DNA of 64,000 bases from Diphasiastrum complanatum. Its lineage: Eukaryota; Streptophyta; Lycopodiopsida; Lycopodiales; Lycopodiaceae. Both the position numbers and the translations under genes were made by a program. Shown in pieces: positions 23,479 through 33,476 of the stretch. Position 1 is the first letter of the stretch; every line of letters starts with the position of its first letter. The notes beneath the pieces were generated by a model. That model saw only the letters and a list, made by a program, of their open reading frames with translations. It made no database searches and was not told where the DNA came from. Location of the stretch: assembly GCA_029204225.1 (NCBI GenBank), contig CM055096.1, positions 61,856,957 through 61,920,956 of the forward strand. The letters run 5' to 3'.

Positions 23479-24215
23479 TGTTGAATTTCACACGTGTGGA
23501 CTGTCCACTACATGTATTTGTGATCTCCTAAGGTGTGTAGATGCACCAAGATCAAGACTAGATTGAGATTCAAGATCAATCTTGAATCCTATGGCAAAAA
23601 CACACTACTACATGCATTCAATCACTTCCAACTCTCACTCACACGTGTGGGAAGTATTCAAAACATAATCTAAGTAAAAACAAGCTGCTCTCCTCAAGTA
23701 GAGAGAGAAAATGCATCATGAGCTCTCGGGTAGAGAGAAAAAGCTAGAAATCCAATAACTCACAAAATCCATGAAATCACCAAATCAATTGGCTTCAAAA
23801 TGAGGAGTACAATGATACTAGTAGGTCCACGAGCTACCACTATGCTTAACTATGATTGGAATATATTTTGTCACCTCTTGATCCTATTGGATCATTGATC
23901 CATGCACCTCTTAATTCTGTTGGACTATATTCAAGCACACCTCAATTTCCTATTGGACCTCACAAGGTTCCACCTCTAAATCCTATTGGACCTCTTGGAA
24001 TTCATCAGACAAAAACTTTACACTTGTCTACACTCTAATTGGCAAGTGTTTAGCCTCTTACTCTATTTTGGCTCAATAGTGGCATTACAAGTGGAAATGC
24101 ATAATTTGCCATCTATGCCAAATTTATTCCTATCAACATCCTACACCTAGATGCTTGATGTAAAAAACATAAGACCCCTATATCTAACATAGATAATCTT
24201 TTTCAATTCTTCACA
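23479..24215 (-). repeat. Copia D 5' LTR
   Basis: 737 bp, ending TTCTTCACA on the plus strand just before the TSD CATCT (24216-24220). It is about 98% identical to the 3' LTR by eye. Confidence 0.95.
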
Positions 24216-24220
24216 CATCT

Positions 24221-24996
24221 GTCTTTGAGATCCAAGCAGTCTATATGTCTTTCTCAAATCTAAGATACTCATCCGAATCTATATATGTATAAAAATTTGG
24301 AGGAGGAGATGGATGTGTAGTATCTACAGGAATTAAAGTAATATCCAAAACAATTGTAGCTATATTCATAGCATTATCAGCAACAACATCATCTACAAAG
24401 TATCCAAAACAATTGTAGCTATATTCATAGCATTATCAGCAACAACATCATCTACAATTGATTTCGGATCAGGTTTCACGAAATCTGTGGTGTCTACGAT
24501 CTTTGCTTTCTTTAAAGCTCTCTTGGGGGCACTCTGCTTCCTAGGACGCTTCGTAGGAAGATCAGTCCTATCTACAGGTGTTGGCCTGGGAGCAGAAGGC
24601 TGAGATACGTGCAGCCTACAGAACCTATCCCTTATTCTCATAAGGAGCTGAAAATCCTTGGGCATTATTGTGACTCTCTTGGAATGAATGGCAAGCACAA
24701 ATGAATCTTCAAAAACAAGACTAAGGTAATCTTCAGCAGCCTCCTGAAGGCACTGAAGAGCACTGGGTATAAATCTGACTAGCTGTCCCAGATCATTTCT
24801 TGTTAAGTTTTAGACATCATGGTAGAATGGAGCCCTTGGGATCAACAACGCAGTTGATCTCTGGTACTTGCGTATCTCAGAGAGCCAAATGCTGCAGTTG
24901 CGCATTCTATGTCTAGCAGGAGGGGTAATGGCCACAACAGGGGCTGGATGAGCCAGGAGAGAAGAAGTCCCTCCTGGTTTGCTTTCTCCTATCCAT
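24221..24996 (-). pseudogene. Element T gene b, 5' part: histone H3/CENH3-like domain with long C-terminal linker
   Basis: The minus-strand ATG at 24996 gives MDRRKQTRRDF, aligned with the H3 tail ARTKQTARKS (R2, K4, Q5, T6 and R8 kept, K9 lost). After a frameshift in the tail the histone fold follows: LSEIRKYQRSTALLIPRAPF (24884 down), [16 protein letters not shown] and [19 protein letters not shown], ending about 24620. LLIP, AAEDYL and KDFQL resemble plant CENH3 more than canonical H3. Beyond the fold is a basic, Pro-rich extension ([19 protein letters not shown]) of about 100 residues that reads toward the Ulp1-like domain beyond copia D. Breaks: TAA at 24810-24812 between helices 1 and 2, a 59-bp tandem duplication at 24342-24459, and TAG at 24241-24243, where a shifted frame continues as DCLDLKDRW. 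A histone fold would bind DNA or nucleosomes. The fusion to C48 is inferred from contiguity. Confidence 0.65.
24342..24459. repeat. 59-bp tandem duplication in gene b
   Basis: Two adjacent copies start TATCCAAAACAATTGTAGCT at 24342 and 24401. The period of 59 is not a multiple of three and shifts the gene b frame. Confidence 0.9.
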
Positions 24997-25803
24997 GGAT
25001 GTATACTATGCAATAGCAGACTTGCGCGCGACAGGGAGGATGAGAATGGAAGGGTGATAAAAATCTCGTAGAGGACCGATATGTATGGAAGGAACGTATG
25101 GTATATCGGACCTGTGCGAGCTAAATATAACAGAAAGAAATTAGTTCTGAAGAAACGTGCACAAGTGCAATACAGGGGGACACGTAGGCAAGTGTATCGG
25201 ACCTGTGCGCATGAAAGATGGTGGGTGGAAATTTGAGTGTGAAGGACGCGCACAAGTGCGATATGCGAAGCGAAAAAAAAAGTGAAAAAAATTCATCGAA
25301 GTTGGTGATTTTATATCCTGGTTCGCACGTGCAAAAGAATGTCCAATCACAAGTGTGGGAGTTGTACGAACAAATGACAGAACGACATGTGTCACATTGT
25401 CACTTTACACATGTGGGATTTGTACGAGCAAATGATAGAAGGACACGTGTTTTTGAGCACACGAATGAACACGCAACACATGTCCAATTATCATTTCACA
25501 CGTGTCCAGGTGTCACCTCGCACGTGCCAGTAGCTGTAGTCAAATCGAAAGTAGACATGTGTCCATTGATAGTTGACCGCACATGCAAAAACTTAGTATA
25601 AATGGCACGAAAACTGATTAACTATTTACCATTTTCTGTTATAAAAATTCACGGCATATTGCTCTTGTGTGCGTGCTTTGTTGACCGTTTGCACTCAACG
25701 ACACCTACTTGCGCTCAAGTGCGATATCCGGTATCTCGCGCCGTATATATCTCTCTTGTGCGCCATCTTGATAGTTAGTTTTCTTTCTCGTCTCCCTCGC
25801 GCA
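24997..25803. promoter_or_regulatory. Divergent promoter region of genes b and c with repeated motifs
   Basis: This region lies between the oppositely oriented starts of genes b and c. The motif CGCACAAGTGCGATAT or a near variant occurs at about 25160, 25249-25264, 25711-25726 and (past the solo LTR) 26501-26517. ATCGGACCTGTGCG occurs near 25103 and 25196. A 58-bp imperfect direct repeat (GTGGGA.TTGTACGA.CAAATGA) starts at 25355 and 25413. Many CACGTG or ACATGTG cores fall between 25320 and 25590. TATAAATG at 25597-25604 is a candidate TATA box for gene c. These could be promoter elements or transposase-binding sites. Confidence 0.5.
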
Positions 25804-26500
25804 TGTTGAATTCACACGTGTGGATTGTTCACTACATGTACTTGTGATCTCCTAAGGTGTGTAGATGCACCAAGATCAAGACTAGATTGAGATTCAAGAT
25901 CTATCTTTGATTCTATGGCAAAAACACACTACTACATGCATTCAATCACTTCCAACTCTCACTCACATGTGTGGGAAGTGTTCCAAAAGTATTCTAAGTA
26001 AAAACAAGCTGCTCTCCTCGGGTAGAGAGAGAAAAACCATCATGAGCTCTCGGGTAGAGAGAGAAATCTAGAAATTCAATGACACTCAAAATCCACTCAA
26101 TCTCAAAATCAAATTAGATCCAAAATGAGGAGTACAATGATACTAGTAGATTCATGAGCTACCACTATGCTTAACTATGATTGGATCACACTTTGCCACC
26201 TCTTAATCCTATTGGACCATTGATCCATGCACCTCTAAATTCTATTGGCCTCCTACTCTATTTTGGCTCAATAGTGGCATTACAAGTGGAAATGGATAAT
26301 TTGCCATCTATGCCAAATTTGACCCTATCAACATCCTACACCTAAATGCTTGACTATGAAGTTCTATGAGACTCCTATATCAAACATTTTGATTTACTTT
26401 ACAATTCTCCACACGTGGGAACATCTTCCACACATGTGAGATCCACTTACAAACTTCTATCATAAAAAATACCAAGCTAGATTTTTGTCAATTTCTCACA
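25804..26500 (-). mobile_element. Solo copia LTR inside element T
   Basis: A 697-bp LTR (plus strand TGTTGAATTCACACG...TTTCTCACA) with a perfect 5-bp TSD GCGCA at 25799-25803 and 26501-26505 and no internal region. It is related to but distinct from the B/D LTR. It separates the gene c start from its TATA-like element by about 700 bp. Confidence 0.93.
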
Positions 26501-26530
26501 GCGCACAAGTGCGATATTCACTTTATTTCG

Positions 26531-28399
26531 ATGGCCTCTTCCTCAGGATCCTCGCGAGATTCAGGCTTGAGTTCATTTCTTAGTGAATTTGGGATTACTG
26601 AAAATCTGGACTACTTCGATAGCCTATTCTACATGTTTTCAGGACTGCACAACTGAATTCTGACGTTTTTTATCAACATTATGTTAGATTCAGAGATATA
26701 CTTAGTAAGCATGTTTTCTCCATAGGTTCACTCTAGTACATGCATTATACTGATCTAGTTCACTTCTTCCCAGCTTTCAGACATAGACTGGATAGAATGT
26801 TCAGCAAATTGTTTGATCTTTTCAAAAACAGTTCATTGTGTCCTTATTGCAACAAGAAATGTCGATTGGTTGAATACCAGAGTGGTTTCGTACTTTTCTT
26901 GTTAGTTCAGATCCTAGATGATGATGAAATTTCTGTTGTTGACCCTCCCTTTTCATCATCCTTCGTTCAGTCAGCTATTAAGGACATTAGTCACTTTCTT
27001 ATCGACACTCCTGATAAGGAAAGTGACTTTATAAACTACGAGATTTTTTTATTGGCCAAAATACATCTGCTGATGAATCCAACCCTACAAAGGATTCTAA
27101 ATGTCTATTCAATTTGCATGTATATTATATTAATGACGATGTATATCTTACTGCTGCTGATTTATATAAATTTTTTGACTATCGTGAAGATGAGGTTCTA
27201 TGTTTATTATCTGGCACAATTTCCAAGTTCTCCGACTTCGTAGATTTTGAAACAGATGAGCTTGTTGTTGGTATTGATTTTGATGATGAGGAGGGAATTA
27301 TGACTGGTGAAGAATGCTTGACTAAGACTTTATCAAACATAGCTGAGGATGGGCGAGACAGACCATCCGATGAAGCATTCACGGCATTTCAATCCCAAAT
27401 GGGCTTCCCTTGTCCATCATTATTGCATTTCACGGATGATTCTAGTTCAGTACGTGGTCATTATATTGATCATCCTGATCTGGTTGTTGCTGATGATGAA
27501 GAATGTGTAAGTGTTTAAACTTCCTTGCCATTAGGGGAGTTCTAAATCCAAAAAAGACCCTTTGTAAAGATTCTTTTTATATTTTTTCTCGAATTTTTTC
27601 TTACACGTGGACCAATCAAAACACTCAAATTTGAAATCTACATAGCATAACTTATTGAGTCCACATTTTGATTCCACACTAAAAATGGCATAAATTTTTA
27701 GTGGTAAGTCCAAATTTAGCAAAGTTTGGTGCATTGAAAAGCGCTTAACAAGGGCTTTCCAATGATATCTTAGATGACATACTTTTGAGCTACGAATAAA
27801 AAGTTATGCCAAGTCAAAAGTATTAGTGTTATAATATTTTAATAATATAAACTACATTTTGCACGAATTCTTAAAGGTCTTTTTGGAGCTCAAAACTTCT
27901 CTAATGATTACGATATTTCTAATCACTCAATGTGTTTTTGCTAGCAAATTTCCTATTGCAGGATGCTCTCATAATAGATGACTTTGCTGCGAGACGAGGT
28001 GGTTTCAAACAACATGCATCGTCTTTCCAGAAGGATAGTGGACTTGGCCACTATCTTAGGCATTTTTAGAAGAATGAGATCTGTATTGCTCATTCCAAGC
28101 TGAGCCTAGTCGGGGAGACTCTTATTATGGTAGTTAAAGCTTTATCATTTTACCCAGGAGGACATAAATTTATAAAGACAAATAAGATCAGTTTTGTCAA
28201 AAGATCTTATGTTTTGAACATTTTAGGCTTTACTGATGGGAATGTTCTTTTAAGGAGCTCCCATTATTCATTGTATTCCACTTATATTGAGCTTAGTGGA
28301 AATAAGGATAATGCACATCTATTAGATGCATATGCTAGCAGGGAATTTCTTCATGACAATACTGCCATAAAATCTGACACAAGATCTGATGATGAATAG
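26531..28399 (+). pseudogene. Element T gene c: unknown protein, two exons
   Basis: The start MASSSGSSRDSGLSSFLSEF at 26531 follows the repeated GCGCACAAGTGCGATAT motif. Exon 1 (26531-27506) reads through a small frame change near 26655, a TAG near 26735 and an indel in a T-run near 27043. It includes a Cys cluster CPYCNKKCRLVEYQ and the acidic stretch VGIDFDDEEGIMTGEECL. Donor GTAAGTG at 27507 and acceptor CCTATTGCAG (27952-27961) join codon-exactly to exon 2 (27962-28399; FKQHASSFQKDSGLGHYLRH), which has a TAG at 28067-28069 and ends SDTRSDDE. I do not recognise the family. The CxxC cluster hints at zinc binding. It probably encoded about 550-600 aa before decay and converges with gene d. 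Confidence 0.5.
27540..27905. mobile_element. MITE with element T-like ends in gene c intron
   Basis: 366 bp within the 455-bp intron. The left end ATTAGGGGAGTTCTAAAT... and the inverted right end ATTAGAGAAGTTTTGAGC... resemble the 34-bp TIR of T, and the first 110 bp also resemble T's left subterminal sequence. It is non-coding. No clear TSD is seen. Confidence 0.65.
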
Positions 28400-28876
28400 T
28401 TGACACTTTGTATTTTGGTATAATACAATCAATACATTTACATTGAGTATTTCTCTTTTCTTGTTCAATGAATTTGCAAAGCAATTCTGAACATGTCATG
28501 ATTTGATGATAATGATGATCTTGTACTCAACAATCATCTAATTTTCTCTTCATGTATGAACTTGCATGCTTTTCTAAACTTGTTGTATTGTGTGGACTTT
28601 GTTATATGTCGAATTTGAACTCTGCGGTAGAACCACTGAAACAATTGACAAATGTAGTTTCGTTTTTCATTGGTTCCTCCATGTTGTGTATTTCAATGAA
28701 ATGTTTCTCGTGCTTGCTAGTGTGACTTCTCCATCCCTTGTGATGACCATACACTCAAACTTCCATATGTATTTGCAAAAAATGTTGTATGATCTCTTAG
28801 TATGTGTTGCATATGTCAAAATCATAATGTTAGTCTTATGTTTGGATCTAAATATATATGAAAATTTGAAAGCATT
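28400..28876. other. Convergent spacer between genes c and d
   Basis: AT-rich, with no supported gene. It probably holds the 3' untranslated ends of both genes. Confidence 0.5.
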
Positions 28877-31165
28877 TTAAGAATTCAATACTAACCATGT
28901 AATGAGTGATGTGATCATCTCCCCATGCTTTTGATACTGCATTAACAAACTCGACACAAGTCCTTTGGACAGCTTTCTTATCAATATCAGAGTATTTTCT
29001 TTTTTTAAAATAGCAATCATACTATCAAGCTTTTTCCATACATCAACTTTTAGTACTCTGGTTTTGCCGTCTTTCTCGAAGTCCTGAGTAGCAGCAATAA
29101 TATCTGTCCAGATTGAGTGTTGAATATTAGAAGCCCTACCAGTATGATTTGATAGGAAATGACGTGCTTTTGCTCCTCCTATGTTTGGCTTAGTTGGCAT
29201 GTTCCCATTCTTTCCTGAAATCTTTTTATCTTTTTGAATTTTGACATGTCCTTTATGGAGTCCTGCTTTTGATAAAACATCTTCTAATCGAGAGATAGTT
29301 TTCTTTGCTAATGATGCTGGCTTAGTATTCCAAGCAAAAACTATCTGAAAATAAATTATCTTTTCTATTAATCTAACTTCTGCATGAAGAGTGCAAACAT
29401 GCACATTTTTTAAGGGGATAGGCAGCACAGGCTTCCAGTTTTGATTTGCATATTCTCTAGTAATTCATGTGCTCCTAGTTACATCTTTTGCCATTTTCAT
29501 ACAGTACAAACAAGGGTGTTTTGATGTAGCACCGTGAGAAACATTATACATACATTTCAATGTTTTCAAATCACTAGCTAAGTGCCATTCAACATTGAAG
29601 TCTCCAACTCCTAGAACATTGAGAAGTCCTCCATCCATATGGTCCTTGATGATCCTAGGATAAGATGTCCTTGAGAATATCCATGATAATATATCACGAT
29701 TCTCTTTTAGCACCTATCCAGAAAAATTTATCAGACTTAATTTACAATGTATTAATACTATTCAATGAATGTAATGTAATAATGAGGCTAGTTACCAGAA
29801 ACGCTGCCAAACACCATATATCATTTTTTGACTGGACACTGAATCTGTAATCTTCTTGGTTCTCTGTTTGTGATAGAGCACCATTCATGAGAGTTATACT
29901 AACCCTCTCCATCTTCTGCCCTTTCACAATTTCTGACTCATCTAACTTAAGTACTATGGTTATTTTGCCATTCACCTTTTCATAGGTTATATCATAGAAT
30001 GTGACGATATATCTCAGCAAGTAATTTAGATCAACAAATAAATTGTTTGATGAATTATAGAATATCAATCTTCCATCAGTTTCATACACCTCCTCAATAT
30101 GAAATGGAGTTCCGATGATCTTATGCATACCTAAGTTGAATGTATCCCTCTCTTTCTTCAAGTGATATGTCCTAGGGATTGGGACTTTTCTAAGTCGAAC
30201 TTGCTTAGAAGCTTCTCTAATTAGTTTAAATATTGTTGCATATGCTTCCCTGCTAATACCCGCAAAATCACAAGCACCCTAAACTATAGTCTTATCTAAA
30301 TTTTTTTGAATGTCCACCATCAAAGGCTCTGCTATTTTACACTTTACATTTGAAATCCTATTGTTCATCATGATACGCTCAGTGGATTTGCAAGTCAATA
30401 TTGTGCCCAATGACATTCCTAGTGAAGCATTGTCTTTAATATTCCAAGGAGCTACTAATGCAGATCTAAAAAAAAAATAGATAGTTAACAGAATATCACC
30501 ATAGCTGAAATTAAATCCAAATGTCATTGAAAAACTTACAAAAATCGGAATATGCTTACTTGAATGCACAGATCCTTCTATTTTGATAACCTCCTTTTGA
30601 AAGCGTTTGAATATCCTTGCAACTTTTTCGCTTTTGCTTCTTACTTTCAGCCTTCTTCTTTGCCAAATCCACATCCTTCAATAATTTTAAGTTTTCAATA
30701 TGAATAGACTGTAAGACTGATTGCATTTGCTCTAGTTCTGATTTGATATTGATTGTTATCTTCTGTAATGATTCATTATTTCTTTAAGTTGTTCATTTTC
30801 TTCTAATGTCTTTTGGAGATGACAATCTCTATTCCGACAATAAGAGGATATCCGAATTAACTCACTTTCTAAAAAGTTAAGTTTATTCATATAAAGTTGT
30901 TTTCCATGGTTCTGCAATCTTTCACAATATCCTAATAATCCACTATGTCCATTGCATATCCATGTAACTAAATGAGTTATTGAAGAGAACGTGAGATGTG
31001 TCAAAGTGCTTGGATCTTGTGGATATAATGTTCCATCTATCCACAAATCCAAGTTTTTTTTTTTCCTTCTGCCCTGTAACGAGAACGATCCTCAGCAGAT
31101 ATTTGAATTCCTTTGTCTCTTCTTCTCTGCAAAGGTGCCAAATCAATAGGGATATCCACATGTAG
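28877..31165 (-). pseudogene. Element T gene d: candidate DDE transposase
   Basis: Minus-strand exons 31165-30560, 30465-29796 and 29713-28877 join in frame over GT-AG introns. The first begins LHVDIPIDLAPLQRRRDKGI and includes a heptad-rich, Lys-rich coiled coil (ELEQMQSVLQSIHIENLKLL) after one frameshift near 30770. The second has DFAGISREAYATIFKLIREA (helix-turn-helix-like) and IVLKLDESEIVKGQKMERVS. The third has EWHLASDLKTLKCM, KHPCLYC and HVCTLHAEVRLIEKI. The Asp in KLDES, the Asp in SDLKTL with its downstream CxxC, and the Glu in HAEVR would suit a DDE triad; this is inference from spacing and motif shape. Stops at 30279-30281 (TAG) and 29465-29467 (TGA) inactivate it. The first exon upstream of 31165 was not found. 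It lies next to the right end of T, where a transposase is often found. Confidence 0.5.
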
Positions 31166-31723
31166 CTGATACAATGTCATTATCAAAAAAATAATAGAGT
31201 AATCAGTTACATCAAAGTACTATGACCAGATTCTATGAAGCAAAGCAAAGTACTCATCTTTGATTATATTATATACTATGTATGATCAATCCAATCTCCA
31301 TGCTTGTATGCTTGATTCAAATTTGGAAATGCCGCTCATTTTTTCATTCCAATAGGTAGTTGGCGCTCATATTTCCATTCCAAAGTGATGATGGCATTCA
31401 TAATTGGAGATGGCACCTATATTTCCATTCTCGTGGAAGGAATACAAATGTAAACATTTTGCAATTTAATCTGATTTGAATTTGGGGATGGCGGTCATAT
31501 TCTAGATCTATTGAAAATATTGCCCTTTTTGTAACCAATGGAGTAAATATTTTTGAATTTAGTAAGTTATATAGCGAACTATTAACAGTTTTTAACTGTG
31601 ACTATAGACACTGTGGTTAGATCATTGGGAGTTGGGGAGGCCTTGGGAGTTGTGTGGGCAAGCAAATAAACAATATTGTTTTTTTTATTTTGATATTTTT
31701 CTATATCCTACATGGCATTCCTT
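31166..31723. other. Right subterminal region of element T
   Basis: No convincing exon. A diverged short repeat with CATTCCAA / CATATTTCCATTC / GGCACTCATA-like phrases recurs between about 31325 and 31500. It may be the promoter of gene d or subterminal binding repeats. Confidence 0.35.
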
Positions 31724-31757
31724 AAAGGGTCTTTTTTATATTGAGAACTCCTCTAAT
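31724..31757 (-). repeat. Element T right terminal inverted repeat
   Basis: The inverse of 13359-13392 with one mismatch. The next bases (GGTCTCATAAGC) are copia E coding sequence read in reverse. Confidence 0.8.
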
Positions 31758-32425
31758 GGTCTCATAAGCAATATTTGAAATGTTAGCACTCTCCCTAGGA
31801 TCTAGTTTGTACAACTTACCAATTCTAGATCCTCTAGTAATAACTTCATTTTCTCTTGAGATTATACACTTGTCAACTTGAAACTTGACATCCAATCCAT
31901 TATCAAACAACAGTCCTACACTAATGAGATTCTTGGTCAATCTAGGTACATACAGTATATCATGTAAGCAAAAAGATTTGATGATGATGCATGCAATGGA
32001 ATACTATTTATTCCTTCAATTCTACACTCTACATCATTAGCAATATAGATTGATCTTTTTGCACCTAGATATGGCATGAGATTAGTGAAAGAGTTCCTAG
32101 AACTAGACATATGAGAACTAGCCCCACTATCTATCCACCAGACTTCTTCATTCTTAAAAGGAAAAGATGAAAGAGTAGACATCATTAATGAATCCTCTCT
32201 TTCACTCTCTACACCCTCACACTCATCCTCATTAGTAAGGTTAGCTTGCTTAGATTGGTTCTTCTTCTTGAAACAGTTTGATGCATAGTGTCCTTTAAAC
32301 ACTTGATCTTTGACAGTTTCTTCTTGCCACTGGATGTTGCAGCTTGTGAGGACCGATCCTCACCACCTTCTCTGGCTTTGTCCTTCTTGAAGTGTTGTTG
32401 TCCTTTGCCTTGTCTCTTCTTCTTG
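31758..32425 (-). pseudogene. pol: Copia E Gag C-terminus, protease and GAG-pre-integrase
   Basis: On the minus strand the basic Gag tail GKGQQHFKKDKAREGGEDRS leads into a zinc knuckle with an internal deletion (CFKGHYASNCF; the YCGK segment is missing). Then comes protease VWWIDSGASSHMSSSRNSF, LTKNLISVGLLFDNGLDVKF and GSRIGKLYKLDPRESANISN. A frameshift lies near 31945. Coding stops at ...IAYET where the right end of element T begins. The reading continues at homologous codons in copia C at 13358. Confidence 0.85.
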
Positions 32426-32830
32426 ATGAGAAATTCTAGTAATGATATAAAATGGAGCTGAAAAGATGTTGCCTGCTATCTTAGTCTAGGATCTAACACA
32501 GATGTTGATTTACCCTATGAAATCTAGCAACAGATGTGAGAACAAATTCTCAATACAAAAAATCAATCTATCTTGAATTTGGATCTTGCTTCAGTCACAA
32601 AAGAAGAAACACTTGCAAGCAAGCAGTCTATCTCTCCCATGAGTTTCAAAGTACCGATAAACTCTCTAGGAACTTACTTTCAACTCAAACACAATAATAT
32701 GTGTGAAATGAAAAGTCTAAGACCTCAAAACACTCACTTCTATCCAATTCTAATTGATTGACAGTGAAAATTGATGAAAATGGTGAAAAAGACAGATGTG
32801 TATTCACTTTGGCATATCCCACGAGTTGAG
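32426..32830 (-). other. Copia leader-like segment embedded in copia E gag
   Basis: About 400 non-coding bp between two gag parts. In sense it contains GTTAGATCCTAGACTAAG and CATTTCACACATATTATTGTG, phrases resembling the leader of copia B (CATTTCACACGTG... then GTTAGATCCTAAC). It looks like the 5' leader of a second copia joined into gag. Confidence 0.45.
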
Positions 32831-32837
32831 TACCCTC

Positions 32838-33476
32838 TCAAACTCTTTGATCATCATTCTTGGTCTCCTTGTGTTGGATCTTCTTCTTTGACTTTGTTTT
32901 TCCCTTGCTTGAGAAGTTGGCCTTCTCATCACCATCATGCAACTTTAAGGATCCAATCCTTTGCTTGACACGAAGGATCCTACTCTCCTCAGCCACAAGC
33001 ACACTATGGAGCTTGTCAATGGAAGGTAGTGCATTTTGAATAGCAAAGCTGTGTACAAGATTGGAGAACTCATTTCCAAGACCATTCAAAATGATTTGAA
33101 CAAGTTCATCATCATGAATACCCTCACTAATGATGGAAAGTTCTTTGTTGAGAGATTTTATTCTCAAGACATACTCTTGAGCACTCTCATCACTCCTTCT
33201 AATGCTTTGAAGAACTTTTTTCTAATCATGAGCACTCTAGAGGTATTTTTGGATTCATAAACCCTTTGAGGTAGTTCCATGCCTCCTTGGCCGAGGTACA
33301 AGATGCCACTTCTTTAAGTTCATTACTAACATTCATTTTCAAGCAATGTAATGCTAGTCTAGCTCTCTTTTTGTACCTCACTTGATCTTGCCCTCCTTGA
33401 GGTTCTTCTTCCTCTCCTATGACAAGATCAAACATATCTTGGAGCACAAGTAGTGACTCCATTATTACATTCTAAG
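32838..33476 (-). pseudogene. gag: Copia E Gag N-terminal part
   Basis: The minus-strand Gag core starts near MESLLVLQDMFDLVIGEEEE and continues with YKKRARLALHCLKMNVSNEL, then after a frameshift near 33200 with LVQIILNGLGNEFSNLVHSF. The hallmark residues match copia B Gag. The frame is closed by the leader-like segment. Confidence 0.85.

Larger units (their letters stand above)
15970..24215 (-). mobile_element. Copia D: composite LTR retrotransposon inserted in gene b of element T
   Basis: The element is 8,246 bp, bounded by 737-bp LTRs and a perfect CATCT TSD. It belongs to the same family as copia B, but its interior is about 2 kb longer. Going 5' to 3' on the minus strand it has LTR, PBS, leader, gag and an almost full pol. 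Then come about 120 bp of foreign flank, a partial LTR, a second RT-RNase H copy and the 3' LTR. The two outer LTRs differ at about 14 positions (about 1.9%), so D is younger than B. The single TSD shows that the composite inserted as one unit. Confidence 0.93.
13359..31757. mobile_element. Element T: large multi-gene TIR DNA transposon (candidate)
   Basis: The element spans 18,399 bp and is bounded by 34-bp inverted repeats with one mismatch: 13359-13392, and the reverse complement of 31724-31757. Both start ATTAGAGGAGTTCTCAATAT. It interrupts copia coding sequence: E stops at ...SNIAYET on one side and C resumes at AKVLQEDLWHKRL on the other, at homologous codons. Removing copia D and the solo LTR leaves about 9.4 kb with genes a(+), b(-), c(+) and d(-). 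A 366-bp MITE with related ends sits inside gene c. The superfamily is not assigned: ends and TSD do not give a clear CACTA, hAT or Mutator signature. The weak points are the imperfect 3-bp TSD and the absence of a shared LTR pair for C and E. Confidence 0.65.

Noticed and set aside
25218-25601. Plus-strand 127-codon ORF over the gene b/c control region
   Set aside because: It spans the repeated CACGTG motif region, and its composition follows the nucleotide repeats. No recognisable domain.
27540-31757. A 4.2-kb DNA transposon using the 27540 TIR and the 31757 TIR
   Set aside because: The 27540 repeat has its own inverted partner at 27871-27905 inside a well-defined intron. The 31757 end pairs better with 13359 (33/34), and the copia codons on both outer sides are contiguous.
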